NCBI GenBank assembly: GCA_029249345.1
Contig: JAQWHM010000022.1
Location: 62,001 to 126,000, forward strand
DNA from: UBA10348 sp002469915
GTDB lineage: Bacteria; Bacteroidota; Rhodothermia; Rhodothermales; UBA10348
Reading direction: 5' to 3'
DNA: 64,000 bases
Shown: positions 1 through 8,443 of the stretch, in pieces
Numbering within the stretch: position 1 is the first letter of the stretch
How the letters are laid out: each line of letters opens with the position of its first letter
Translations under genes and position numbers: made by a program
Notes under the pieces: model-generated
What the model saw: the letters and a program-made list of their open reading frames with translations, nothing else
What the model was told of the DNA's origin: nothing
The model's database searches: none

Positions 1-322
1 CTTGCGCAATTTGGGATTCTATCCATGGTCTGGCAGCCTGACTTATGTCTACGGCTTGTTTAGCTACAATACTGAGGAATCCGAACACGGGAATCCCAAT
101 TACAACGATTAAGAACAGTAAAGTTAAGGTGGCTGCGAGGCCTTCTCTTCCTCCACATTTCTTCGTCGTATACCGCTGGAAGGGCATAGCCATTGCGCTA
201 AAAATGGCTGCCAAAAAAAGCGTTATTAGAAAGCCCCTCACCATCCACAAAAAAAGTAGAGAGATGGCAATGACCATAAAAAACAGAAATCTGCGCTGAG
301 TACGGTCCAGGTTTGAGGACAT
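1..322 (-). CDS. AI-2E family transporter (PerM/YdiK-like), N-terminal part only
   Basis: The minus strand is open from an ATG at 322 to the left window edge without a stop, giving 107 residues. It begins MSSNLDRTQRR and has a hydrophobic segment (residues about 12-30), a second one running into MAMPFQRY, and a third (TLLFLIVVIGIPVFG). The pattern of a short cytoplasmic start, two close membrane segments, then a soluble stretch before the next helix, with AMAMPFQRYTTKK in between, is typical of the AI-2E/UPF0118 permease N-terminus. These are multi-spanning membrane proteins exporting small solutes; the substrate cannot be told. It is divergent from the phosphate genes. The rest of the gene is outside the window. 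Confidence 0.75.
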   Translation of the reverse strand, partial: MSSNLDRTQRRFLFFMVIAISLLFLWMVRGFLITLFLAAIFSAMAMPFQRYTTKKCGGREGLAATLTLLFLIVVIGIPVFGFLSIVAKQAVDISQAARPWIESQIAQ

Positions 323-466
323 GGGGAAATCTGATAGTTGCGGTGCGGTAATGTCATATGAATATAGTGCGCATCCCGCCTAAAGTGTGGTTTCAAAGTT
401 GATCGTAGCCATTTGCTAACCGACTTTTAAGGGTAAGGTGTCCGGAATATTTAATGAGGTCATATC

Positions 467-1150
467 ATGTTAGGGACCAGCCCATTGAGCCGTCTGTTTG
501 GTAAAAATCCATTCAGTTTATTGAAGCAGCATATGCGCGTATCCCTCGCATGCGCTGAAGAATTGCCGGATCTTTTTAAGGCGCTGGAAGCGGGTGACCA
601 AGCGAAGGTTGCTGAGCTGAAAGACAGCATTTTCAAGCTAGAAGCTGATGCTGATCTTCTTCATCGGGAAGTGCGACAGAATCTGCCACGTACTTTCATG
701 CTCCCAGTTAATCGTCGTGACCTTCTGGACCTGCTCGAAATGCAGGATAAGATTGCCGATGTGACTCAGGATATTGTCGGTCTTTTATTCGAACGGCAGA
801 TGGCTTTACCCGAGGGTATCAAGGACCATATTCACCCCTATGTGGAAGATTGCCTGAACGTAGTCCGACACGGCGCCTCCATTATTGAAGAAATGGACGA
901 ATTGCTGGAAACTGGATTCTCGGGCCCTGAGGCCGATAAAGTCAGTGCGATGATCGATGAGTTGAATACGATTGAAGATCAATCCGACGAAAGTGGCATT
1001 GCGATATCAAGCGCCTTGTTCAAATTCGAGGACCAAATGAACCCCGTATCAGTCATTTTCTGGCATCGACTGATTGAGTGGATCGGAGACACAGCGGATT
1101 ATGCGGAAGCTGTAGGAAATCGTCTCCGTCTTATGATAAGCGCCCGTTAG
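467..1150 (+). CDS. DUF47/TIGR00153 family phosphate transport accessory protein
   Basis: A 227-residue, all-helical protein of PhoU-like fold with the DUF47 landmarks: an N-terminal LGTSPLSRLFGKNPF, the acidic helix KLEADADLLHREVRQNLP, and the central LPVNRRDLLDLLEMQDKIAD. Such proteins accompany PiT phosphate carriers and are thought to modulate them. The ATG at 467 is preceded by GAGGT at 456-460 with good spacing. The PiT carrier follows after 31 bases on the same strand, so the pair is probably one operon. No signal peptide or membrane helix, so it should act at the cytoplasmic face. Confidence 0.9.
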   Translation: MLGTSPLSRLFGKNPFSLLKQHMRVSLACAEELPDLFKALEAGDQAKVAELKDSIFKLEADADLLHREVRQNLPRTFMLPVNRRDLLDLLEMQDKIADVTQDIVGLLFERQMALPEGIKDHIHPYVEDCLNVVRHGASIIEEMDELLETGFSGPEADKVSAMIDELNTIEDQSDESGIAISSALFKFEDQMNPVSVIFWHRLIEWIGDTADYAEAVGNRLRLMISAR

Positions 1151-1181
1151 TCTCCCCACTTGATTTAACCGTCTCATCACT

Positions 1182-2447
1182 ATGGAAATCATTGTACTAT
1201 ACGGCCCGTGGTTTATCGGGCTTGCCCTCCTTTTTGGACTCTATATGACCTGGGGGGTCGGAGCTAACGATCTGGCTAACGCCATGGGCACGTCTGTTGG
1301 AGCCGGTGCCCTTTCTGTCAAACAGGCGATCGTTATTGCTGCTTTGTTTGAGTTTGCTGGAGCCGTGCTGGCTGGTGGTAGTGTGACCAGTACCGTTCGA
1401 AAAGGCATTATCGATCCTTCAGGGCTCGAGGCGAATCCGGAATACCTTGTTTACGGTATGCTGGCAGCGTTGCTCGCCGCAGGATTCTGGCTTATGGTTG
1501 CTTCTTGGAAGGGGTGGCCTGTTTCCACGACCCACTCCATTATTGGAGCTCTAGTCGGTTTTGGTATCGTAGGAATCGGTATGGAAAGCGTCCAATGGAG
1601 CAAAGTGGGGTCTATCGTAGCTAGTTGGGTTGTTTCTCCCATGGTAGGAGGCATTCTGGCCTTTCTGTTCATGCATTCGGTTAGAAAGCTCATCTTGAAT
1701 ACAGAAGACCCCTTTGAATCAGCCAGAAAGTGGGGTCCTTATTACATCTTTCTGGTCGGCTTTGTGATTTCTTTGGTTACGTTAACCAAAGGATTGAAGC
1801 ACCTGGATGTTAATATCTCCGAAAGCACCGGATTCCTGATGTCTATTGGAGCAGGCATTGTTACCGCCTTCGTTGGAGGATGGCTGCTGCGAAAAGCGAA
1901 GCGGGATTTAGAAGCAGAAAAAAACCATCGATTTGCCAGTGTTGAAAAAGTATTTGCACCGATGATGATTTTCACAGCGTGTGCTATGGCGTTTGCACAT
2001 GGTTCGAATGATGTAGCCAATGGGATCGGACCGCTTGCCGCTGTGGTTAGCATTGTCGGTTCTGGTGGACAAATCATGCAGGACTCAGGTCTTCCAATCT
2101 GGGTACTACTTGTTGGTGGAGTGGGTATTGTTACCGGTCTCGCCACGATGGGATATCGAGTCATGAAAACAATCGGTACGAAGATCACTGAGTTAACGCC
2201 GACCCGTGGTTTTTGCGCAGAGCTAGCCGCTGCCTCAACGGTTGTCTTGGCGTCTGGTACCGGCTTGCCGGTGTCGACGACTCACATTCTTGTAGGAGCC
2301 GTAATGGGGGTAGGACTTGCGCGAGGCATTGGAGCCCTTGATCTGAAGATGATTGGAAAGATTGTGACCTCATGGATTGTCACGTTACCCATTGCCGGAA
2401 TCGTCGCAGCTGTCTTCTTTTTTATCCTCCGATTTATCTTTGGATAA
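1182..2447 (+). CDS. Inorganic phosphate transporter, PiT family
   Basis: A 421-residue polytopic membrane protein with the internal duplication of PiT carriers. The first signature GANDLANAMGTS lies at residues 28-39 and the second GSNDVANGIGPL starts at residue 274; paired serine/threonine-rich motifs PVSTTHSIIGALVG and PVSTTHILVGAV follow each. These repeats form the phosphate/cation pathway. The family takes up phosphate (often metal-phosphate) driven by H+ or Na+. It follows the DUF47 gene. Length is normal for bacterial PiT proteins. No terminator of note was seen after the stop. Confidence 0.95.
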   Translation: MEIIVLYGPWFIGLALLFGLYMTWGVGANDLANAMGTSVGAGALSVKQAIVIAALFEFAGAVLAGGSVTSTVRKGIIDPSGLEANPEYLVYGMLAALLAAGFWLMVASWKGWPVSTTHSIIGALVGFGIVGIGMESVQWSKVGSIVASWVVSPMVGGILAFLFMHSVRKLILNTEDPFESARKWGPYYIFLVGFVISLVTLTKGLKHLDVNISESTGFLMSIGAGIVTAFVGGWLLRKAKRDLEAEKNHRFASVEKVFAPMMIFTACAMAFAHGSNDVANGIGPLAAVVSIVGSGGQIMQDSGLPIWVLLVGGVGIVTGLATMGYRVMKTIGTKITELTPTRGFCAELAAASTVVLASGTGLPVSTTHILVGAVMGVGLARGIGALDLKMIGKIVTSWIVTLPIAGIVAAVFFFILRFIFG

Positions 2448-2454
2448 GAGGTGT

Positions 2455-2670
2455 TTAGCCGAGGTCTAAGAATAGATCTAGGACGTTGTTCATGGTTTTT
2501 GTGGTACCTCGGTCGAATTCGGTGTACTGGCAGTTGGCGCACGATAGTGCGGTAAATTTCCTATTCTGAATATCGAACAACCGGGATAGGCCATTGCCTG
2601 TCGTGCGAATGACATCGGTTTCAAAATCTACATTCCCACACTTGGGACATTTCCAGTTTTCATGTTGCAT
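2455..2670 (-). CDS. Small zinc-ribbon protein
   Basis: The start is fixed by an AGGAGG box (minus strand, 2675-2680) just ahead of the ATG at 2670, giving 71 residues; longer readings would start inside the neighbouring secreted gene. The protein has a four-cysteine zinc ribbon: CPKCGN near residue 8 and CANC near residue 45. Similar short proteins are annotated as zinc-ribbon nucleic-acid-binding-like proteins of unknown role. The start lies only 34 bases from the divergent start at 2705, so each gene's promoter must overlap its neighbour. It ends 8 bases from the PiT stop, convergent with it. Confidence 0.8.
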   Translation of the reverse strand: MQHENWKCPKCGNVDFETDVIRTTGNGLSRLFDIQNRKFTALSCANCQYTEFDRGTTKTMNNVLDLFLDLG

Positions 2671-2704
2671 GCGATCCTCCTTTACGTTTTTTAAGAGTAC
2701 GGAC

Positions 2705-3745
2705 ATGATTTGGGTCCGTTGCGTTTTTTTGACCATGTTTTTGGTGGGGACGGCCTGCGCCCAAGAAGTCATCGTGTATGGCGCTGGTGGCTCACGGCGG
2801 GGCTCTGAATCGTTCCTTGAGCGTGCAGGTCAGATAGACGTCATTGCCCCACAGTCTTACGGGGTAGATTCGCTGGGAAATGTGAGCGGAGCAGTACCTC
2901 AGCGATTGATTGATGAGGCGCTGGCGACCGGTACCCGACTCATGCCACTCATCATGAATCCTGGTTTTAATCAAGCGCAGATCCATGGGCTTCTGGCGAA
3001 CCCAGATGGGCGCCGTCGCACGGTGGAGTTCATGGTCAAGGAAGGGATTGAAAAGGGTTTTTGGGGGTGGCAGTTCGATTTCGAAAACATTCATCGCTCT
3101 CGCAAAGATGCCTTCACGACCTTTTTTCGGGAAGCCACCGAGGCGTTGCATGAGGCTGGAATGACCGCTTCAGTCGCTGTCGTTCCTACGAATGATGAGG
3201 CCCAGGAGAAAGGGTTTTCTCGCTATATGCAGGATAACTGGCGGGGCAATTTCGATATGGCCGCCATTGCCGAGGTCGGCGATTTTATATCCTTGATGAC
3301 CTATGCACAGCATGGTGGCCCTACAGCGCCGGGACCAATCGCTGGACTTCCATGGATGAAAGAAATGTTGGACTACGCGCTGGAGCAGGGAGTGCCCCCA
3401 GAAAAAATATCTCTCGGTCTTCCGTTTTACTCAGGATACTGGCATCCAGATCACTTTTCGAACGATACTATCCGTGTCCGAGGTCGTGAGATTGGCTATG
3501 CCCTTGGCACTGATCTTATTGAGGAGCACGGTGTGACAATGCACTGGCTACCCGAACAGGGCGTTTCGTATGGATTTTGGCAACAAAACGGGGTCTTTAG
3601 ATGGCTCTTTTTGGAAGATGCCCGAGCTATGGAGGCTAAACTGAGTCTTTTTAGAGCCTACCCTGGCCTGAGAGGCGTTTCCATTTGGGTGCTTGGCGCT
3701 GAAGATCCTCGTGTTTGGCCGCTGCTCAAGTCAGGTTTGAACTAG
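2705..3745 (+). CDS. Secreted glycoside hydrolase family 18-like protein
   Basis: I take the ATG at 2705 because it opens a clean signal peptide (MIWVRCVFLTMFLVGTACAQ); upstream in-frame starts would run through the divergent zinc-ribbon gene. The mature part is about 325 residues. It has TIM-barrel GH18 hallmarks: WGWQFDFENIH, where the glutamate matches the catalytic acid of the DxxDxDxE motif, then SLMTYAQHGG, and GLPFYSGYW. These resemble spore-coat/YdhD-type GH18 proteins that cut chitin-like or peptidoglycan glycans. Substrate is unknown. The final WVLGAEDPRVWPLL matches the usual GH18 ending. Confidence 0.8.
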   Translation: MIWVRCVFLTMFLVGTACAQEVIVYGAGGSRRGSESFLERAGQIDVIAPQSYGVDSLGNVSGAVPQRLIDEALATGTRLMPLIMNPGFNQAQIHGLLANPDGRRRTVEFMVKEGIEKGFWGWQFDFENIHRSRKDAFTTFFREATEALHEAGMTASVAVVPTNDEAQEKGFSRYMQDNWRGNFDMAAIAEVGDFISLMTYAQHGGPTAPGPIAGLPWMKEMLDYALEQGVPPEKISLGLPFYSGYWHPDHFSNDTIRVRGREIGYALGTDLIEEHGVTMHWLPEQGVSYGFWQQNGVFRWLFLEDARAMEAKLSLFRAYPGLRGVSIWVLGAEDPRVWPLLKSGLN

Positions 3746-3768
3746 AGATCTCGGGTTCGTCCTGACCT

Positions 3769-4152
3769 TTATGGGTGGTCGTGTTCAGCGAGTATTTCAA
3801 GAGTACCCTCGGCTGCCTTAGATACATCAACCAAAAAGAGGACCGCACTTATCACAGCCATACTGGCTACAAGTAGCATGATTCGGGCTACGTTTTCCAT
3901 GGTGATCGCAAAGCTGAGCATGACGGCAACTAGGGCGAGGGCAAAGATAACGCTGATCGTGGCTGACATAATGGAAGCCCGCATCAATCGGATTCGGATT
4001 CTAAATCGATGAACCTGCCGAGTGTGATGCTCCTTTACGTGGGACCTTGCCCGGGTTGTCAATACCTGAAAGCGGTTGGTCAAAACAAGAAGGAAGAGAC
4101 TCATTCCTGATACGAATACAAGAGGAGTGAGGGCCGTCTGAATATCAATCAT
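3769..4152 (-). CDS. DUF2721 domain membrane protein
   Basis: A 127-residue protein starting at the ATG at 4152, which overlaps the stop of the upstream hydrolase gene as ATGA (4149-4152), indicating translational coupling. Hydrophobic helices at about residues 6-27 and two more in the second half flank a basic loop (TRARSHVKEHHTRQVHRFRIRIRL). This layout, with the opening IDIQTALTPLVFVSGMSLFLL, matches DUF2721, a family of small integral membrane proteins of unknown function. The partner hydrolase gives no clear clue to the role. Confidence 0.8.
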   Translation of the reverse strand: MIDIQTALTPLVFVSGMSLFLLVLTNRFQVLTTRARSHVKEHHTRQVHRFRIRIRLMRASIMSATISVIFALALVAVMLSFAITMENVARIMLLVASMAVISAVLFLVDVSKAAEGTLEILAEHDHP

Positions 4153-5030
4153 GCATTTTTTTGGATGAAATGGGTTGCCATGTGTTCCGACCAATAAAGG
4201 CCCTGCTGCACAAAGCCTACATGACCACCATACTTAGGGGTATTGAGCAACAAAGAGGAATGGGCTTTAGCTTCTCGAAATGGATAACAGCTTTCTGAAA
4301 GAAACGGGTCGTCTAACGCATTTAGAACAAGCGTAGGGGTTGTGATAGCCGGAAGAAATGAGAGGCAACTGCATTGGGCCCAATAATCTTCAGCATCTCT
4401 GAAACCGTGTAATGGAGCCGTGAATCGATCATCAAATTGTTGGAAGGTTTTAATCGAATCATAATCAGAGATATCGATTTCGCCCGGAAACAGCTGTGCT
4501 TTGATTTCTACCTTCTTGCGTAGCGAATGCAGAAATCTGCGCATATACATGCCGTTAGCAAATGCAGATAACCGCTCCGAGCTACCCTTCAGGTCACACG
4601 GCACGGATACAGCGATCGCTGATTGGATAGGCGTATGGCTCCTTCGTTCGCCTAAGTACTTTAAAAGCAGGTTTCCACCCAAGCTGAAGCCAATGGCTGA
4701 TATGGAATCGTAATGGGCCAGTAGCGTCTTAAGGACCGGTTCGAGGTCTTCCGTTGCACCGCTATGGTAGGCGTAAACCTTGCGATTCGGCACCCCCGAA
4801 CAGGAACGAAAGTTCAACGCAGCCACATCCCATCCGGCTGCATTCATCGCATGAGCCATGCCTCGAATGTAGGGTCGGCCACTGTTTCCCTCTAATCCAT
4901 GAAGTAGCAAAACGACGCGGCGCGAGCCCACTCTGGAAAAGTCAAGATCAAGAAAGTCACCGTCCTCCGTATCCAATCTGACCCGATCATATGCCGGAAG
5001 ATCGACGTTACGGAATTTACTAGCGTACAT
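4149..5030 (-). CDS. YheT-family alpha/beta hydrolase
   Basis: About 293 residues from an ATG at 5030 (a GTG three codons upstream at 5039 is also possible). The alpha/beta-hydrolase fold shows in VVLLLHGLEGNSGRPYIRG, in the YheT-typical AALNFRSCSGVPNRK, and in the nucleophile elbow AIGFSLGGN, whose serine is catalytic. The acid is probably in NALDDPFL and the histidine in YGGHVGF near the C-terminus. YheT proteins are soluble cytoplasmic esterase-like enzymes of uncertain substrate. The stop overlaps the start of the DUF2721 gene by four bases. Confidence 0.88.
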   Translation of the reverse strand: MYASKFRNVDLPAYDRVRLDTEDGDFLDLDFSRVGSRRVVLLLHGLEGNSGRPYIRGMAHAMNAAGWDVAALNFRSCSGVPNRKVYAYHSGATEDLEPVLKTLLAHYDSISAIGFSLGGNLLLKYLGERRSHTPIQSAIAVSVPCDLKGSSERLSAFANGMYMRRFLHSLRKKVEIKAQLFPGEIDISDYDSIKTFQQFDDRFTAPLHGFRDAEDYWAQCSCLSFLPAITTPTLVLNALDDPFLSESCYPFREAKAHSSLLLNTPKYGGHVGFVQQGLYWSEHMATHFIQKNA

Positions 5031-5128
5031 GCTGTTCACATGCCCATTTCTAAACCAAAATCCCGGTTTATACGGTATGGTAGAAGAAGTTGTAATGTGA
5101 TTGCAAAACGTTGAGCTGTTGGACGAGC

Positions 5129-5677
5129 CTAGCCTTCAGTTGATTGGAAAGACGTAATGTCAGCGAGCACTTCTTCGCTATGCGGATTTACACTGACACT
5201 CAAGTAGACTTTTGAAATCGTTCCCTCAGGATTGATGAGGAAGGTATTTCTAGCAGACATAATCGCTTTGCTGACACCGCGGATGGAGCCATATTTGCTA
5301 GAGACGTCTCCGCCCATATCTGATAGCAGTTTGAAATCTAGACCTTCCTTGGCGCAGAATTCCGCATGTGATTCAACTGAATCCAAACTAACGCCGAGGA
5401 TAACGGCATTCTTCTCTTGGTACTGCTCCATATCCCGCTGAAAGTTGTGGGCTTGAATGGTGCATCCGGAAGTGAAGTCTCTGGGGTAAAAATAAAGAAC
5501 TACCCATTTGCCTTGATAATCGGACAAGGTGATTTCTGAGCCCTCGTTCGAGAGCAGGGTAAAGTCCGGGGCGGCATCCCCGACGGCTGGTGGGTCATCG
5601 TGATTATTAAATGCAACCCAGACTAGGCCAGCGAGGCCTAGACAGACCCAGAGAATAGAACGTTTGAAAAGCTTCAT
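5129..5677 (-). CDS. Membrane-anchored peroxiredoxin (BCP/PrxQ type)
   Basis: A 182-residue thioredoxin-fold peroxidase with an N-terminal hydrophobic anchor (SILWVCLGLAGLVWVAF), so the active domain should lie outside the cytoplasm. The peroxidatic cysteine is in YFYPRDFTSGCTIQ, the PxxxTxxC motif, with serine in place of the usual proline of TPGC. The PrxQ resolving cysteine five residues later is replaced by histidine; another cysteine lies in EFCAKEGL. It reduces hydroperoxides using thiol donors. NTFLINPEGTISKVY is the usual end of the fold. Confidence 0.9.
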   Translation of the reverse strand: MKLFKRSILWVCLGLAGLVWVAFNNHDDPPAVGDAAPDFTLLSNEGSEITLSDYQGKWVVLYFYPRDFTSGCTIQAHNFQRDMEQYQEKNAVILGVSLDSVESHAEFCAKEGLDFKLLSDMGGDVSSKYGSIRGVSKAIMSARNTFLINPEGTISKVYLSVSVNPHSEEVLADITSFQSTEG

Positions 5678-5792
5678 GATCAGACCGATACAAAAGGTGG
5701 TTCAGGAGGTAGGCGTACACATGTTTTGGTTGTGGGTTTCATCCTCATGTCCAATTCGTATCGTTCAATTAGCGGTGCACAATGGCATCTCC

Positions 5793-5930
5793 TTACTTTC
5801 GATATCGGGCAAGCTCCACAGTCCCACTTACTTCAGTGAGTAATGCGACGCGATCGCTTTGAGCGGTCGATGTAGACGCTACGAAAAGCAGAAAAATAAA
5901 AAAGAGGGCTATGCGCTGGGAAGAAATCAC
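5793..5930 (-). CDS. Possible 45-residue secreted peptide or truncated FecR-like gene
   Basis: From a GTG at 5930 the minus strand reads 45 codons: a basic start and a hydrophobic core (RIALFFIFLLFVASTSTAQ) that is a convincing signal peptide, then SDRVALLTEVSGTVELARYRK and a TAA. The VALLTEVSGTVEL stretch resembles the first strand of FecR-like domains, which usually continue for another hundred residues, so this may be the surviving 5' end of a broken gene. After the stop I see no continuation in any minus-strand frame before the peroxiredoxin ATG at 5677. It could also be a real small exported peptide. Confidence 0.35.
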   Translation of the reverse strand: MISSQRIALFFIFLLFVASTSTAQSDRVALLTEVSGTVELARYRK

Positions 5931-6041
5931 GATCGTGCGGCAAGTTTTGTGGGTAGGGCGTTTGATGAAAATACAACACTGTGCGTGGCAGGTTGGTAAA
6001 GTTTCACTCGCAATTTTCCAGAAGGAGCGATAAAGCGCCTT
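5931..6041. other. Intergenic gap
   Basis: About 110 bases between the GIY-YIG stop (6042) and the GTG of the small secreted reading frame (5930). No hairpin with a T-run and no further coding stretch was seen. Confidence 0.5.
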
Positions 6042-6362
6042 CTATCCTTGCCAAACGCCGTGCCCTTTGCCTCTAAGCCGTTGGGCTAAATAGACTTCCA
6101 GTTCTTCCGCATCTTTGCGGGAAGGAATAGGATTATAGGATTCAAATAGGTCGGGGCGCAGGCGAAGTCCAAATTTCTGCGCGTAGTTATTTGATTTGTA
6201 TCCCTGTTTATGCTGGTCATACCGCTCGTCCGGACTACGCCAGGTACTACCCACGTAGAAACACGCTTTCAGCGGATTCATTCGCGGATTGCGATTTCTG
6301 AACTTTTGAATCTGCCGAATCTTGGGGTCCAGTTCGATCACATAAACGGAATACTTAGCCAT
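6042..6362 (-). CDS. GIY-YIG nuclease-like protein
   Basis: A 106-residue protein with the outline of a stand-alone GIY-YIG domain: VYVIEL for the GIY strand, then ACFYVGST for the YIG strand, a following arginine and histidine (ERYDQHKQG), and a late glutamate in DAEELEVYLAQRL. An insert of about 20 basic residues separates the two strands. Small GIY-YIG proteins are putative endonucleases, often of unknown role. It starts four bases after the stop of the upstream SDR gene and is surely co-transcribed with it. The match is by motif only. Confidence 0.65.
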   Translation of the reverse strand: MAKYSVYVIELDPKIRQIQKFRNRNPRMNPLKACFYVGSTWRSPDERYDQHKQGYKSNNYAQKFGLRLRPDLFESYNPIPSRKDAEELEVYLAQRLRGKGHGVWQG

Positions 6363-6366
6363 CTAT

Positions 6367-7782
6367 TCAGGACGGTTTTGCATTGAACCTGAGTCTCATC
6401 ATGGAGGTTCGATAAGAAAAGACCTCCTTCAATTGGTCCTCCACGACCAATGTGTTTGCGAGTCCACCCATGGGAACGCTGTAGAGCACCGTATCTGTCA
6501 TAATGGTATGGCCATCTTGTTCTTCAAATCGGTGTTCATGCCACCAAGATAAATACGGGCCCTTTTCTTGAGTGTCTACAAACCGGTCGTCTATGTCAAA
6601 GCGTTCGATGCGCGTACGCCAGAAGAGAGGTATGATGCCCAGTTTTAGGCGATACTCGATAATTATCCCAGCTTTCATTTCATCACTTTTCTGAGTGATA
6701 TTGAACTGCATTGATGGGGGAGTGAGAATACCAAGATTTTCAGCCTGGGAAAAGAAAGAAAAAACGTCTTTCAGAGGGGCTGGGATTACGGTTCTCGTTT
6801 TAAGGGCATAGCGAGGTACTCGTTTCTGAAGATAACTTGATTCGGGAAGATCATCGTTGAATGGGGTAATCGAAACGCCCTGATTTTGGGTGATATCATC
6901 GAAGGCCTCGGACAGCGTCTCAAATTCAAATGTAAATCCGAACTGAAGCGCTTTGGTGGGTACGGCATTCTGTCCCTCTAACAAAACCTGAGCTGCGTCA
7001 CCAAAAATGATTTTCAACATGAAGCCTGGGACCGGAATCACGGCCGGTCGACGTAGCGAAGTGCCGAGAGACTTGGCGAACTTCGCAAAGGGGACGGGCT
7101 GGGGAGCTGTTGCATTAACAGCGCCGATATATTCGGGATTTGTAGCCGCCTCGACAAACAGTTCGACTAAATCTCTCCGATGAATCCAAGGGACAAATTG
7201 CTTGCCCGATCCGATTGGACCACCTGCACCCATGCGAAAGGGAAGTAGCATTTGGGCGAGAGCACCGCCTCCTCTATCGAGCACAACACCAATTCGGAGG
7301 CAAGCTACGCGGACGCCTTTCTTCTCAGCTGCAAAAGCCGCGGCTTCCCAGTCCGAGCACAATTCAGCCAGAAACCCGGATCCAGCAGGTGCTTCTTCCG
7401 ATAATTTTTCGTCGCCTCGATTGCCATAAACGCCAACAGCGCTGGCAGAGAGGAGAACCCTTTCTTTGCCGTCTTCTGGAATCAAGTCTACTATTTCTTG
7501 CGTGAGATCAACTCGGCTAGAACGAATTTCTGAGCGGGTTCGATCATCCCAGCGATCTCCAATAAGCGGCTTACCTGCTAAATTGATGATTACCTCTGAG
7601 TCCGAAAGAGATTCCCCCATGGAGCCATCATGGCGAGTGCACAGAGCGACGTCCGCCCCGAGAAGTGATCGCGCCCGATCTGCACTTCGAACGAGAGCTT
7701 TCACTTCGTGGCCGTCTCTCAATAATCTCAAAACCAGGGCTTGCCCAATGAATCCCGTTGCACCGGTGACGAAGAATTTCAT
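6367..7782 (-). CDS. TIGR01777-family SDR oxidoreductase fused to an SRPBCC domain
   Basis: A 471-residue two-domain protein. The first 300 residues are an atypical short-chain dehydrogenase/epimerase: the nucleotide-binding GATGFIGQALVLRLLRDGH at the N-terminus, LSASAVGVYG with the catalytic-region tyrosine, and a C-terminal DUF1731-like part ending with GFTFEF and a short linker. From about residue 320 a START/SRPBCC lipid-binding fold follows (TVIPAPLKDVFSFFSQAENL), as in cyclase/dehydrase-like proteins. Most TIGR01777 proteins (YfcH type) lack this second domain or carry it at the other end. Substrate unknown. The GIY-YIG gene follows directly. Confidence 0.85.
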   Translation of the reverse strand: MKFFVTGATGFIGQALVLRLLRDGHEVKALVRSADRARSLLGADVALCTRHDGSMGESLSDSEVIINLAGKPLIGDRWDDRTRSEIRSSRVDLTQEIVDLIPEDGKERVLLSASAVGVYGNRGDEKLSEEAPAGSGFLAELCSDWEAAAFAAEKKGVRVACLRIGVVLDRGGGALAQMLLPFRMGAGGPIGSGKQFVPWIHRRDLVELFVEAATNPEYIGAVNATAPQPVPFAKFAKSLGTSLRRPAVIPVPGFMLKIIFGDAAQVLLEGQNAVPTKALQFGFTFEFETLSEAFDDITQNQGVSITPFNDDLPESSYLQKRVPRYALKTRTVIPAPLKDVFSFFSQAENLGILTPPSMQFNITQKSDEMKAGIIIEYRLKLGIIPLFWRTRIERFDIDDRFVDTQEKGPYLSWWHEHRFEEQDGHTIMTDTVLYSVPMGGLANTLVVEDQLKEVFSYRTSMMRLRFNAKPS

Positions 7783-7981
7783 TTAATTGATCTTACTTAA
7801 TTACATTTTTCCTCAAATCAAGTTAGGAACGATTAAAGGTGCGTGCAGGAGCGCGTAGTTGAGCGGAGAATATTTGCGACAAACGGCCTTCTTGGGAGCC
7901 ATCAATTGCACACATGCCTCACCATTCTATTTGCCGCCGCTGAGTATCTTACTCGCCCTGTCACTATTCGAGGAGGTTACC

Positions 7982-8443
7982 TTGAAGTCCCTTGAACTTA
8001 AAATTCCCCCAGCCGCCGTCTTCGGCGCTTTCGGTTTGATAATGTGGAGTATTTCTTCGCTGCCTCCTCAATTTTCTATGTTGGAAGGGAATCGCTTTAT
8101 CGTCATTTTGACCTTGCTTCTCGGCGCAGCGTATTTCGGTCTGTCGGGCGTGATTTCCTTTAAGAAAGTGGGCACAACCGTGCATCCGATGCAGCCCGAA
8201 AAGGCATCTGCGCTAGTAACGTCTGGTGTGTATCAGGTATCCCGTAACCCCATGTATTTGGGGCTCCTTCTAGGACTGATTTCTTGGGGACTGTACCTAT
8301 CAAGCCTATGGGCCGTCGCCTGCTGCGTTCTCTTCGTCACATATATGAATCGATTTCAGATAGCACCGGAAGAGCGCGCCATGGAGAAACGGTTTGGAGA
8401 AGATTTTAATATGTATCGTCAGAGGACAAGAAGGTGGTTATGA
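7982..8443 (+). CDS. Isoprenylcysteine carboxyl methyltransferase-family membrane protein
   Basis: The start is decided by a perfect AGGAGG at 7971-7976 five bases before a TTG at 7982; the 153-residue product opens LKSLELKIPPAAVFGAFGLIMW. Several membrane helices are followed by the family signature: TSGVYQVSRNPMYLGLLLGLISWG and, near the end, APEERAMEKRFGEDFNMYRQRTRRWL, where the acidic EER and the basic tail bind SAM-type cofactor in ICMT/PEMT relatives. It may methylate a lipid or small molecule. Its stop overlaps the next start as ATGA, so the two genes are coupled. Confidence 0.85.
   Translation: MKSLELKIPPAAVFGAFGLIMWSISSLPPQFSMLEGNRFIVILTLLLGAAYFGLSGVISFKKVGTTVHPMQPEKASALVTSGVYQVSRNPMYLGLLLGLISWGLYLSSLWAVACCVLFVTYMNRFQIAPEERAMEKRFGEDFNMYRQRTRRWL

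Noticed and set aside
45..299. 84-residue plus-strand frame at the left end
   Set aside because: It is the reverse shadow of the AI-2E transporter gene, which reads with clear membrane helices on the minus strand.
2594..2704. N-terminal extension of the GH18-like protein upstream of 2705
   Set aside because: It runs through the zinc-ribbon gene, and a signal peptide begins exactly at the ATG at 2705.
7859..7981. 41-codon extension of the methyltransferase upstream of 7982
   Set aside because: A perfect AGGAGG sits just before the TTG at 7982 and the extension is not conserved in the family.
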